Assembly: GCA_001972305.1 (NCBI GenBank)
Contig: BDDD01002693.1
Coordinates: 62,001-126,000, forward strand
DNA from: Cephalotus follicularis
Taxonomy: Eukaryota > Streptophyta > Magnoliopsida > Oxalidales > Cephalotaceae
DNA length: 64,000 nt
Direction of reading: 5' to 3'
The notes under the pieces are model-generated. The model had not been told where the DNA came from and ran no database searches. It saw only the letters and a list, made by a program, of their open reading frames with translations. Position numbers and translations under genes: made by a program. This document shows, one piece after another, positions 1 to 12,200 of this stretch; position 1 is the first letter of the stretch, and each line of letters opens with the position of its first letter.

Positions 1-66
1 CGTTTCCCTAAACAAATCAAACCCTTACACGTGGGGTACTGGGGAAGGAGTTCTGTATCAATAACA
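1..66 (+). repeat. 3' tail of a solo/partial LTR, cut by the window start
   Basis: The first ~60 bases match the last ~65 bases of three other LTRs in the window (ends at 15544 and 30463 on the plus strand, and the reverse complement of 28708-28770). All share a CAAATCAA..CACGTGGGGTACTG..TTCTGTATCA layout. The body of the LTR lies upstream of the window, so neither its length nor its target-site duplication can be judged. The exact end is between 60 (TATCA) and 66 (AATAACA). Confidence 0.7.
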
Positions 67-926
67 ATATTCACGTCTGATTTTTCGGTACCAAATTGCC
101 GTTATGTGTTGTCATTGTGGTCTGCTTACGTATGTGATTTATACAACTTATTTGGGCAAAGGAAATCTTTAAGATACGCTCAAAATTATGTGGTGAATCG
201 TTTGAAAATTCTGTATTAGTTTTCCTTTTTTGAATCCATATGTGATTTGTTTTTCCCTTTTTTGTTTCTTCGGCTTTCAGTTTCTGCCGAGGAATTGCAA
301 GATTTTGTGGGGACGAATACATAGAAGGAGAAACATAGTATTTATGTCGTCTGATTTAGATCTTGTGATCACTAGAGCTTTTGTAAAGCTCTGGTTTTCT
401 CTTCTCTCCCTGTTTACTACTTTTTGTTATTGCTTCTCCATTTTTTGCACGCAGTCTTGGTCTTTTGGACAGAGCAAGAAACAGAGTGTCTCAAGTTCTT
501 CCATGCAATTTAGATTAAAAAGGTTTGTGGGTTTGCTTGTTTTACATTTTCTTTTGCTGTCTAATATCACATAAACATTTATTTATTGGATACTGTTCAT
601 ATCTCTTTTTTTTATGGGATTTATGTTTCTAATAGTGCTGTATTGCTTTTTTTACTGTCTTATGTTAATGTTTTATATTTGGTTGCAGTGTTTGTTCTTC
701 GGTTGATTGCTTTGAGGATTGTCTAAGAAAACAATCGTTTACTGTTTGGTTTAAAGGGTTTAAGAATTCTGTGTTTTTCTTGATACTCAACGTTCTTGTA
801 AGAAAAATTCAAATTTGTTTAATTAGGTTTAACGCCCGTAGTTAAAGGGATTCTGTTTATCTTGCTTCATCGATTTTCTTTTACAATGAGATTCCAGGCA
901 TTGAAAAGAAAATCCTGAATCAAGAA
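67..926 (+). promoter_or_regulatory. Upstream region and probable leader of the ERF gene
   Basis: AT-rich DNA between the LTR tail and the ERF start codon. No convincing ORF is present. A possible leader intron runs from AG/GTTTGT at about 523 to TTGGTTGCAG ending at 688, giving a spliced leader that joins the segment before the ATG at 927. Genes of this ERF subgroup often carry a 5'-UTR intron, but the splice sites here are inferred only. No clear TATA box was assigned. The LTR tail at 1-66 means any distal promoter elements would be transposon-derived. Confidence 0.4.
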
Positions 927-1712
927 ATGGATAGTAAAATAGAGAAGAAAAGGAAATTAACCATAGAAAGGAAGTCAAATTCGATGAGGAAACTTCGTAT
1001 TTTATGCCATGATCCTCATGCAACTGATTCTTCAAGCGGAGAAGATGAGAGATATGATAGAAAGAAGAGTAAATTAGTGGGTGCTAAGCGTTTTGCCATG
1101 GAGATTCCTCTCCCAGGTTTGCCTCATAAATCATGTTTAGCGAATCTTCCAAGGCAAAATGCTACTGAAGGCAAGGTTGAGTTTGATTGCAGCAAGAAAA
1201 CCCCAAAACCATCAAATATGCCCAGAGGTGTTCGTCAAAGGCCATGGGGCACATATATAGCAGAGATTCGAGATCCATTTGATAAAACTCGTAAATGGCT
1301 TGGTACATATAAGACTGCAGAGGAGGCTTCTCTTGTCTATGAGGAAAAAAGGCGTGAGTTTGATAGCAGAGTTACATTGGAGAAGAATAAGAACTTGTCT
1401 GTCGCTGTAACTGAAGAAACCAATGGTTTGTTCTCTCATCCATCCCCGTTGTCTGTGCTCGATGTGTCTACTTCTGCTTTGGGTGCTAACGGCCCTGAAA
1501 AACCAATCACAGAAGAATGCAACTCGGGAAAAGTTGTGTTGGAAGGCACTGTTGCAATGTTTGTTACAAGGTATAACGAGGAAGAAAATTTTGAAGTAGA
1601 TCAACCAATCTCAAATTTATGGGAAGTTCCCGTCTTATCACCATCTATTTACCACGAATTGCATTTGGGATATCATGACTATTGGCAGAACTGGGATGGT
1701 TTTGCAGTTTAA
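927..1712 (+). CDS. AP2/ERF transcription factor, CRF/ERF118-like (group VI-L)
   Basis: A 261-residue single-exon protein predicted to be a nuclear DNA-binding regulator. Residues 1-20 are Lys/Arg-rich and could act as a nuclear localisation signal. Residues ~21-41 carry the cytokinin-response-factor style box ([20 protein letters not shown]). The AP2/ERF domain spans ~99-147 with [15 protein letters not shown] and [12 protein letters not shown]. The usual WGKWAAEIRD is changed to [10 protein letters not shown] and the tail reads [10 protein letters not shown], as in the ERF118/119 subgroup rather than canonical ERFs, so DNA specificity may be relaxed. The C-terminal third is acidic, with hydrophobic and aromatic residues at the end ([11 protein letters not shown]), which would suit an activation segment. 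The start is the first ATG in frame after the upstream stops, and it precedes the conserved CRF box. The gene converges on the CCR4-like gene. The exact orthologue is not assigned. Confidence 0.9.
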   Translation: MDSKIEKKRKLTIERKSNSMRKLRILCHDPHATDSSSGEDERYDRKKSKLVGAKRFAMEIPLPGLPHKSCLANLPRQNATEGKVEFDCSKKTPKPSNMPRGVRQRPWGTYIAEIRDPFDKTRKWLGTYKTAEEASLVYEEKRREFDSRVTLEKNKNLSVAVTEETNGLFSHPSPLSVLDVSTSALGANGPEKPITEECNSGKVVLEGTVAMFVTRYNEEENFEVDQPISNLWEVPVLSPSIYHELHLGYHDYWQNWDGFAV

Positions 1713-3278
1713 TGCTGGTAACAATAATGTGGAAGATCTTATCTGGGAGTTTGGAGATGGTGTTGATTTGATGGAAGTCTCTCTGCACAGTTGACAATGG
1801 ATATGCCATTGCTATTGCTGATGGATTTTTGAATCTGGCATTAATAGGTTTTGCAGTTTTATTACTAGTCTTGTATATATACTGGCATAGGTTTCGGTCG
1901 GAGGAGAGGGAATAGAATCTAGGTTTCTGTCTGGTTTTTTGCAAGATTTTACTAATCTTCATGCTGTTGTAGATTCTAGTAATTTATACATTTAAACTTT
2001 CGTACAGTCCCGAATATAATAGTACTTCTATTATTACCATTTTGAATCTGAATTTTCATGGGGACAAGTCTCCAAGTCCCAAGTGTTTTTTTTTTTACGT
2101 TTCCTTTCAACTTTTGGATGTCATTTGACTATGTCGTTAGGAATTATTAGAACTTGGTATAATTCTTATTTTGTCTGTTAGTTTCCCATCATAGTCGCCT
2201 TTATGAGTGCTTAGAGATAATATAAAAGGTGAAAATGAGATTGAAAATTGTCAAGTTGATAGAATTTGTGTTCATGTCATTAAATAATTGTAAAAATCAA
2301 AACGAAAACTAATTTGGAAGTCACTGTCGGGCTTGAGTATAAAATCAAGTATCAATTTGAAGCACCCTATAAGTGTAAGTTGTCAGAAAATATTGAGATA
2401 AAAGGGCAATAATGAATTGTAACGAGGGAACAGAGATTGAGCTCGCTTGCTGAGCAATTAAGGAGTAGACTTGACACTCTATGCTGGTATGTTTAATAAT
2501 CTCCTCATGTCTTCACATCATCTTGCATTTCGTATGAAAGAATAATACATTGTTAATCAGGTAAAATAATACTTTGTTGAACCAAGCAGCATTTGACTTC
2601 TTGTGCTTCCTAATTTTGTCTCCGATTTCTCTTTCCTTCTTGAAGACTTCATCTAAAAACTGTGATTTCTAGATGTCCAGGAAAACCAGTAGCTTTTTCA
2701 CTGAAGATCGTTATGCAATAATTACGATCGTTAGGTTCAAAGCAAGATCATCAACTGCCCCCATATTAATAATTAACCGCTTCACTTCACTGGTAAACGC
2801 ATATGGAATCAGCAAAGCCCATGTTAGCACTGTGCCCCAACATACCAGAATGAGTGAAATTCGAAACCGTGGATTCAAATTGCACACGAAAGCAACATAA
2901 CAACCAATATATCTTATCTACAACAATTGCAATTGGCAAAGCATAAGAAAAAAAATTATCCTAAATAAGCATATCACCACTTAATAATTAATAATGTGTC
3001 AGAATGCATTCAGGAGTTGATCCAAATATTGAGGCTTAAAAAATCTTAATTCTGCTCCTTTCATGTGGGGTATACATATTACATAACATGCAGGAATCCC
3101 ATTTTCATACGATCAATTGCTTGAACGTCGGTGAAGCTTAATGAGGCGTCTATAATAATAAAAATTACCTGAAACCTAATGCTTCTAAACATGCTGAAAT
3201 TGATGGTACTGTGTAATAAGAAGCCAAAGCTTTTTGGAGATGTGGAACATATTAAATGTTGAGAATTGGAAGCAAAAG
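1713..3278. other. Intergenic space between convergent genes
   Basis: AT-rich spacer holding the ERF 3' UTR (probably to about 1990-2040) and, on the other strand, the 3' UTR of the CCR4-like gene ending at 3279. Plus-strand ORFs such as 2673-2900 show no recognisable domain and are treated as chance. No transposon terminus was recognised. Confidence 0.6.
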
Positions 3279-6200
3279 TCAGGTCTTGTTGCCATCATCT
3301 GAGAAGGCCAGTTCACATACAAGAGCAAGGTGATCGCTGCCCCATCTCTGCATTAGTAATTTCAAACAAAAAAATTAGAAGGATACAGACACAAATCCAA
3401 ACATGTATGTACAAGCTAGGCAGTTTAATGCCCCTTGAAATAAATTAGTTGAGAAAAACAGGGTAATTTTTTGGTCATGTCAAACAAATAGCAAGCTTCA
3501 TGTACTTGATTTTATCATCCATAGCCAAATTCTATGAAGCTATAGCACAAACCAGATGGCCTGTAATTGGGTACTTCAGTGGAAAGTTGATACAAAAAAT
3601 GGATATCCCCAAGTAACCAGATTTATAACAACAATAGAGAATATATATATATATATATATATATGGAACCAGTTAAATGTATGCTTAATATTCACAAGAA
3701 CTAACTTTTGTTGATGTAATTCCGATTTTAAAGCAAGTAGTTTAGATTGAATAAATCTCCTTATCAGTAGTAGAGTCTGGTAGAATCTATCCCTATTGTT
3801 ATGAAGTTATAGTAGCATCAAATTAGGAAAATTGTTATTTCCTTTATCTAAGATATCACCCAGCTATATATATATATATATATAGTATGGGCTCATGTTA
3901 ACGGAGTGAGACGAGGTGAATAAAATTCAGTTTAGTATATATCTTCCTCTGCTTGTTTCTCCTCCTTTTGTCTATCAGTTGTATCAGAGCGCTACAACCA
4001 TGAATGGCTCCATCCAGCTCTCGATTCCTGTCTTGGATGGGAAAAACTACAATAGATGGTGTCCCCATATGAGAGTGCTTTATGATTAGCACGAATTGCT
4101 AGGTGTCGTGGAGAATGGAGTTACAGATCTTGCTGAGAATGCAACCGAAGCCCAAATTAACACCCATCGTGAAATCAAGAAGGATATGAAGGCACTATAC
4201 TTCATTCATCAAGGAGTAAATGATGAAGTTTTTGAGAAGGTCATTGGAACATCATCATCAAAGCGACATCATTTAAAGGGGCGGACAGAGTCAAAAGGGT
4301 AAAACTTCAAACCTTAAGACGTCAATATGAACTTTTACAAATGGAAGCATCTGAGACTGTCACTGACTACACAAGTCGAATTCTTTCCTTGACAATCCAA
4401 ATGAAAATCTATGGAGTACACACAGAACAGGCCAAGGTGGAAAAGATATTGCGGACACTCATGCCTCGGTTCGAACATGTGATGGTGGCAATAGAAGAAG
4501 CCCATGATTTGTCCGCAATGACTGTTGACGAAGTATCTGGCATGTTGCAGGCCCATGAACAACGTATGAATGAGAAGCACATATCAAGGAATGAGAAGAA
4601 CACTGAGAAATCAACAAAGCAAGCACTGCAAAGCCAAGTCTCCATCCAAGGCGAGCAAGGCAGCGAAACGAATCAAAGAAGTGAAGGTCCTCGTGGCAGA
4701 GGAAGAGGACGTGGCAGAGGCCGTAGTGGTTTTAGCACCTATGATTAATGATGAGGGAACCAAAACAATGATCGAGATCAGATTCCAACCATCAACATAA
4801 TTCTAATTACAGAGGTCGGGGTTGTGGTCGTGGTAGAGGAAGGTATGATAAATCTAATGTTGAGGGTTACTCATGCCATAAACCTGGCCATTATGCTAGT
4901 GAATGCAGATTTAAAGAGAACAATCAAAGGGTTCTTTGGGCTCAAGCAGAAGATGATGGAAATCATACCCTCTTGATGGTTACCACAGCTAGTGAAATGC
5001 CAAGCTATCACACATGGTTCCTTGACACTGGATGTACCAATCACATGTGCGGTAAAAGGGAGCTTTTGTGGATCTCGATGAGTCAATTCGCTCCACGGTA
5101 AAATTTGCGGATGATAGCACCATACCAGTGATGGGAAAAGGGAGAATCCTTATCAAGTTGAAGAATCGAGATCATAAGTACATTTCAGATGTGTTCTATG
5201 TACCTGACATGAAGAGCAATCTGCTCAGTATAGGCCAACTACTATAAAAGGGGTATGACATGCTCTTACATGATAAACAACTCTCTATTCTTGACACAAG
5301 AGGTACACTCATTCTTAAGGCTCCATTGACAAAGAACCGCATGTTTCAAGTTGATATTGCAAATGATGCTTACACTTGTCTTAATGCTATTATAAAAGAT
5401 GATTCTTGGTTGTGGCATCTTCGCTTTGGTCATCTAAATTTTCTCAGTTTGACGTTACTCGCACAAGAAAATATGGTGAAGGGGTTGCCTAGTATACATA
5501 CATCATCCTGAACAATTGTGCGAAGCCTGCACTAATGCAGATTGCCTTTTGTAGCAGGAAAGAATCGACTAGCTCTACAACCACTTGAGCTCATTCATTC
5601 CTATGTATGTGGCCCTATGAACACTCTGTCCAATGGTAACAACAGGTATTTCCTTACATTTATTGATGACCTCACCAGAAAAATTTGGGTCTGTTTCCTT
5701 AAAAGGAAGTCTGAAGTATTTGACTATTTTAAGAAATTCAAGGCCTATATTGAAAGACACAGTGGTTATTTCATTGAAATATTGCGAACTGATGGTGGTG
5801 GTGACTACATCACTAATGAGTTCAATGAGTATTGTGAAGAACAGGGCATAAAGCATGAAGTACCATGTCCTTACAGTCCTCAACACAACGGAGTCGCCGA
5901 ACGGAAGAATAGATCCATAATGGATATGACAAGGAGTATGCTAAAGGCTAAAGGGTTGCCAAATTCATTCTGGGGTGAAGCTGTCTCATGTTCTGTTTAC
6001 TTGCTGAATAGATCTCCAACAAAGAGTGTCCATAATGTCACACCTACAGAAGCATGGAGTTGAGTTAAGCCTAATGTGAAGCATCTGAAAGTATATGGTT
6101 CCATTGCCCATGCTCACATTCCGACAGAGACAAGGACAAAGCTTGATGATCGAGGAGAGAAGACTATTTTTATTGGATACAAAAATGGTGGATACAAGCT

Positions 6201-9200
6201 TTTTAATCCCATAACAAAGAAAGTTATTGTAAGTAGAGACATGACCTTTGCTGAAGATGAAGCTTGGAGTTGGGACATGGATGTACAAAGTGACTCCCGG
6301 AAACATCCCATCTCGTTTGAAGGAGAAGAAGCCCCACCAACTGTTGCCCAAGAGAGTTATACGTCACAAACTCTCTTGGAACATAATGCTCCCTCAGAAA
6401 CTGGAAGGCCAAGGAGACATCACCAACAACAATCACTTTGCGAGATTTTGAGGTAATCCTTGATAATACTATAAATGATGATGGGGATTTGGTACATCTT
6501 GCTATGTTTGCAGATTGTTAACCTGTGACATTTGAAGAGGCGATTCAAGATTCAAAGTGGGTGGATGCCATGAGTGAAGAAATAAAAGCAATCGAAAGAA
6601 ATAACACGTAGGAGCTTACTGATATCCCTTGTGGTCACAAGGCAATTGATGTAAAGTGGGTTTTCAAGACAAAGATGAAGGAAAATGGCGAGGTGGAGCG
6701 GTACAAAGCAATATTGGTGGCAAAGGGATTTGAGCAACAAGCTGGTTATAACTATCAAGAGGTATTCTCACCTGTTGCTCGAATGGAAACTATTAGACTA
6801 ATGATTGCTTTGGCCGCACAGAATGGTTGGAAGATTCATCAAATGGATGTGAAGTCGGCATTTCTTAATGGCCCACTTGAAGAAGCAGTATTTGTTAAGC
6901 AACCACTTGGTTTTATGAAGAAAGGGAGTGAAGAAAAGGTGTACAAATTGAATAAAGCTTTATACGGCCTAAAACAAGCACCAAGAGCATGGAACAAGTG
7001 TATTGACTCTTTCTTCAATAAAATTGGATTCCAAAAGTGTCCCTCTGAGCATGCTTTGTATGTGAAGGTCAATAACTCTGGTAATGTATTATTGCTTTGT
7101 ATTTATGTTGATGATTTAATATTTACAAGCAATAATACCAAGATGATTGACGATTTTAAGGAATCCATGATGCATGAGTTTGAAATGACAGATTTAGGCC
7201 TAATGTCATACTTTCTCGACATAGAAGTAGCTCAAGGAAAGGATGGGATCTTTATTTGCCAAAAGAGGCATGCCATGGAACTTTTAAAAAGGTTTCACAT
7301 GCATGATTGCAATCCTGTGAAAACTCCTGTAAAGGTCGGTACAAAACTCTCCAAGGGAGGTGATGAAACACAAGTTGATCCTAGTTACTTCAAGCAAATT
7401 GTTGGGAGTTTGAGATATCTCACATGCACAAGGCCAGACATCACCTATGGAGTTGGGTTGATTAGCAAATTTCTGGAATTCCCTCGGCAATCTCACATGC
7501 AAGTTGCCAAGAGAATAATGCTATATCTAAAGGGTACCTATGACCATGGTCTAGTTTATCCCTCAACTAACAACTGTGTTCTTATAGGATATTCTGATAA
7601 TGAATGGGTGGAGATCCAGATGATCGTAGAAGTACTTCAGGATATTGTTTCAATTTTGGAACAACTACCTGTTATTGGTCTTCAAAGAAGCAGTCAATAG
7701 TTGCACTCTCAACCTGTGAAGCTGAGTATGTGGCTGCTGCCTCTAGTGCATGTCAAGCAGTGTGGATGCGCAAATTAATGAACCAAATTTCTGTTCCAAT
7801 TAAAGGTCCTGGTAAGATCTTTGTGGACAACATTTCTGCCATTAACTTGGCAAAGAACCCAATCATACATGGAAAAAGCAAGCACATCGACACTCTCTTT
7901 TACTTTCTGAGAGATCAAGTCATCAAAAGAGAGATTGAACTTGCATATTGTAAATCCAAAGACCAAGTGGCTGATATCCTTACCAAACCATTAAAGTATG
8001 AAGCATTTGTCAAGTTGAAGCATATGTTGGGAATGACTACACTGCTAAATCGAAATTAGGGAGGATGTTGACGTAATTCCGATTTTAAAGCAAGTAGTTT
8101 AGATTGAATAAATCTCCTTATCAGTAGTAGAGTCTGGTAGAATCTATCCCTATTGTTATGAAGTTATAGTAGCATCAAATTAGGAAAATTGTTATTTCCT
8201 TTATCTAAGATATCACCCAGCTATGTGTATATATATATATATAGTATGGGCTCATGTTAACGGAGTGAGATGAGGTGAATAAAATTCAGTTTAGTATATA
8301 TCTTCCTCTGCTTGTATCTCCCTCTTTTGTCTATCAACTTTACCTTACTAGGGAGCCCTGCACTTCTCAAGATATTGACGGGTAAGGTTTCTAGAACTCT
8401 AATAGGAACAAGTTCCTCTGTGTGCCTGTGACAATCACTGTAATCAGTATATAAACAAAAGATGCAATCAACATGTAGAAGACTTGTTTGAAAACAAATA
8501 TAAGTGGTACCAAATATAATCAACAGTTCCCAAAAACTTGGAGTGATATGAGGTTACTAATGGTTCCCCATTGCTATCTCTAGTTAGAGCGTTGCCCTGA
8601 AAGGTACAAGTCATGGCATATTAGACAAGAAAATTGACAGAAAACATGGCTATTTATATATATTAAACTGAAAAAAATTTAAGTGAAACAAAGAAAGGAG
8701 CTGGCAGTTCTCATATTCGAAACAAGATTGTGCCGACCGTTGCCTTAAACACATCAAATTTGCTTTATAAAGCTCAAGTTTATTGCAACGTCCCTAGAAA
8801 ATTGAATTAAAGAAGACCATGAAAGTACAAGAGATCTTGTTCAAAAAAAAAAAAAAGAAAGTACAAGAGATTCAAACAACTTACAGGAACCCCGATATAT
8901 GCACTGGAGAGATTTAATTGGTGCTGAAGATGAGTGATTTCTCCACTCCCTGTTGCTAATGTTAATTCTTCATCACTCCATCTATACCTTAATGGTCTTG
9001 AGATAGACATCGAAATGCTACAGTCAATATACACCAAACACTTCTTCAGGAAAATAATTGTTACATGAATGTCCCCAAGTACCCGGATTTGACACAGTAG
9101 CATATTTAGAAGGTAAGTTAAGTTGAATAAAAATTATACCGTCCCAAAAGTCATCATTTTCTTCACAGCGATATGTGATAACCTCATATTACATATAAAT

Positions 9201-12200
9201 AATCCAATTTCTTTAAGCCCAAGATAGCATGCTAATCTTAATTTGCTATGATGCTCCAAATATTATGCAACCTCATTTTATAGGAAAATTTCATATTTTA
9301 GGCTAATCTCTGTCCCTTTTTTTTTTTTTTTGGGGAACTTGACTGTTCAAATATGGTGGTCAATCGGAGAGAGAAGGTATGATACACAGCTTTAGAAATC
9401 CTTAAAAAAAAAGAATTTCTAGAAATCTGAAAGCCACCTGGCTGCATTTCTAGCCTGGGAACTAAAGTGCCTGCACTGTGATGGATGCTGAATCTGCCCA
9501 GAAATTTTTCTGCGATCATGTAGTTGAACGTCCAACTGAGAAAAATTCAAGGGACAATATAAGAACTCAGACTGAGAATCCAACAAGAGACATGCAGCAA
9601 AATGGCAGTACACAGCTATCCAAGTGACAGGAGTGCTCACAAAAAGAATCAGTATAAGCTTGGAATTGTATCAGAACCGAACCTCACCTTGGATGAGGCC
9701 AAAAACTGATACATAGCACTCTGACCATGAGACAAAAGCAAAACAGAAGTTAGAGACAAACTTTATACCATAGCAACATTTAGTGTTTAGCTGTCGATTT
9801 ATAATTACCATGCAAGACCTAACCTGTGGAATGCTATTCAAATCACCAGTCATAATAACAGGAATGCTGCCCCATTCTTGTGATAGGTTGTAAGCTCTCT
9901 CAAGGAATAGTCGGACCTACACCATCGTTATTTGCATGAGGCTTAAAATTTTATACATGATGCCCTGTACAACACACACAGGCGTGCACGCACGTACACA
10001 CTCAAATAAATGCATAGATATTCACAAAGACAAAGCATGCAACCATACACACAGAAGACAGTTAAACTTTTGGAATCCCAATATATAGTGCTGCTGCAAG
10101 AATTTTTCAAGTTTGGAATAGATCTGAGCAGTGAATACCTGGCCCAGTTTAATATCTCCTCGGTTTGGGTTGAAGAGCACATGTATATTTCCAACCAATA
10201 AGATTCGACTTTGGTTAGGTATTGTCCTGTGTATGAGCAGGTATGCCAGTGGTTGGAAAAATAAAGTACATTGAAATATAAAAAAGCATCTTATCCATTA
10301 TAATGAGTTATATTTCAACTCACTCCGGTATATGAGTACATAAGTCTGGCTGTGATTGATCTAGGTTCATCTGTTTGATTATAAAAGAGAAAAAGTCAAC
10401 ATACTTGCAGAGAAACCCATCATTAATAGGGCTTTTCCACCATCAATCACACTAGTGAAGTGATCACATATAAACAACAACAAATAATCCAGTTTCCGTG
10501 CTTCGTATGAAGTTTGGAAGGAGGTTGATACAGGTGTGGTGCGTCTTAGATCATAAATTTAGAGATTTTATCAGTTCTTTACTGTTCAATTTACCCTTGA
10601 GCACTTATATTTTCAAAGAGTTATTGGTAAAACATACAGAACACATTACAAAATATAGAACCAAACCCGCAAAAACAACAAATAATCAAGTGGAATTAAC
10701 CAATAATTGTTAGCTTCCATGCACTAGAAACCGCATGTCATTACATGTATTGGGAAAGAAGTCCTTTACCCAATAAGTACTTATTTACTTGGAAAACCCT
10801 CCAAAGGGAGAAAACGATGAATTACATAAAATAAATCAATTCCATGCATACCTTAAAAACACAAAGTTGAGCAACGTTGTCACGGAGGCCAAAACTCTTG
10901 AACTCTATGTTTTCTTGATGCAATAGGGTAAATCTGTGTTCAGAGTATGACTTGCTAAAAGTTGGATATTCAAAAATAGGAAATGAAGGTAAACAAAAGA
11001 TCAACATTTAAGCTAATTGCAAGCGAAGTGCTAGAAAGCAAACAATCTATATAATTAAAAAAAATGGTAAATTACACAAAAACACCTGAGTTTTATCTCC
11101 GTTGACACTTTAACACCTGAAGATTCAAAACAGAAACTTTGACACTTATGATGTTGTTTGATAGACAGTTAAACACCTGCCGTTAATCTGCTGTTAGTTG
11201 ATCCGTTAGTTTTACACCGCCACGTCAGCATTATATTAATAACATTGGGTAAATTACACAAAAACACCTGAGTTTTATCTCCTTTGACACTTTAGCACCT
11301 GAAGATAACAAAATGACAAAGTCACACCTCATTATTAATGTTGTTAACGGAAATTGCAAAATACAATACTCCTTATATTAAAAAATCTGCACTTAGTGTA
11401 TTAAAAAATCTCAGTTCCCTCTCCATGCTCTCGCTCCCTCACCAAACCACACCAACAATGGGATCCATACCAGATTTACGTTCAAAACTCTCGGGGCTGG
11501 ATAGAGGAAGGGCGGTGATGGAGGTGTGTCGTGCGATGGTCTGTGCGATAAGGTAAGTGCGTGGCTGCTTGTGAATGGTGTACGCTTGGGTGATTGGTTG
11601 GAGGTTGTTTTTTATGGCAGTGGAATTTTTTTATGTGGGTATGCTTTGTGGGTTTTGGTTTTGCAGAGCGTTTTGAGGTTGTGGTTTGGTTGTGGGTTTT
11701 TGTTTTGAGCAGCGGTTTTTGTTTCACAGTGGCTACTTGTTGGTAATTTAGGCACTGGATAAGGTTTTGGTTATAGGTTTAGGGGTTGTGTTTGGTTGAG
11801 CATTTGGTAGAGATGAAGGGTTGTTTTGATGGAGTTGGGTTCATGTGGGGGTGTGAGTGGAGCTAGTGAAAATGGCTATGCGTGTTCCGAGAGCATAGAG
11901 AGGGAACTGAGATTTTTTGATACACTAAGTGCAAATTTTTTAATATAAGAGTAGTATTGTATTTTACAATTTTCGTTAACAACATTAATAATGAAGTGTG
12001 ACTTTGTCATTTTGTAATCTTCAGGTGCTAAAGTGCCAACGGAGATAAAACTAAGGTGTTTTTGTGTAATTTACCCTAAAACTAACGGATCAACTAACAG
12101 CAGATGAACGACAGGTGTCTAACTGTCTACCAAACAGCATCATAAGTGTTAAAAATTCTGTTTTGAATCTTCAGGTGTTAAAGTGTCAACTGAGATAAAA

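Larger units (their letters stand above)
3709..8336 (+). mobile_element. Complete but inactive Ty1/copia LTR retrotransposon in the last intron of the CCR4-like gene
   Basis: Two LTRs of ~270 bp (3709-3977 and 8066-8336) begin TGTTGA and end TATCA. They flank a gag-pol region, and ACTTT is duplicated at 3704-3708 and 8337-8341. The element is antisense to the host gene. The host intron donor (AAG/GTAAAGT on the minus strand) is partly formed by the duplicated target bases, so insertion occurred at the edge of the donor without destroying it. The LTRs are near-identical; the AT-dinucleotide run and a few base changes differ. That suggests insertion not long ago, although pol already carries several stops. 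Confidence 0.95.

Noticed and set aside
2673..2900. 75-codon ORF between the two host genes
   Set aside because: No recognisable domain and no splice or promoter context; it lies in the expected 3' UTR/intergenic space.
8257..8523. The CCR4-like gene is truncated by the copia insertion
   Set aside because: The reading frame past 8344 runs into LTR sequence only because an intron begins there. A fitting last exon with GSDHLALVCEL and a stop codon is found at 3279-3347.
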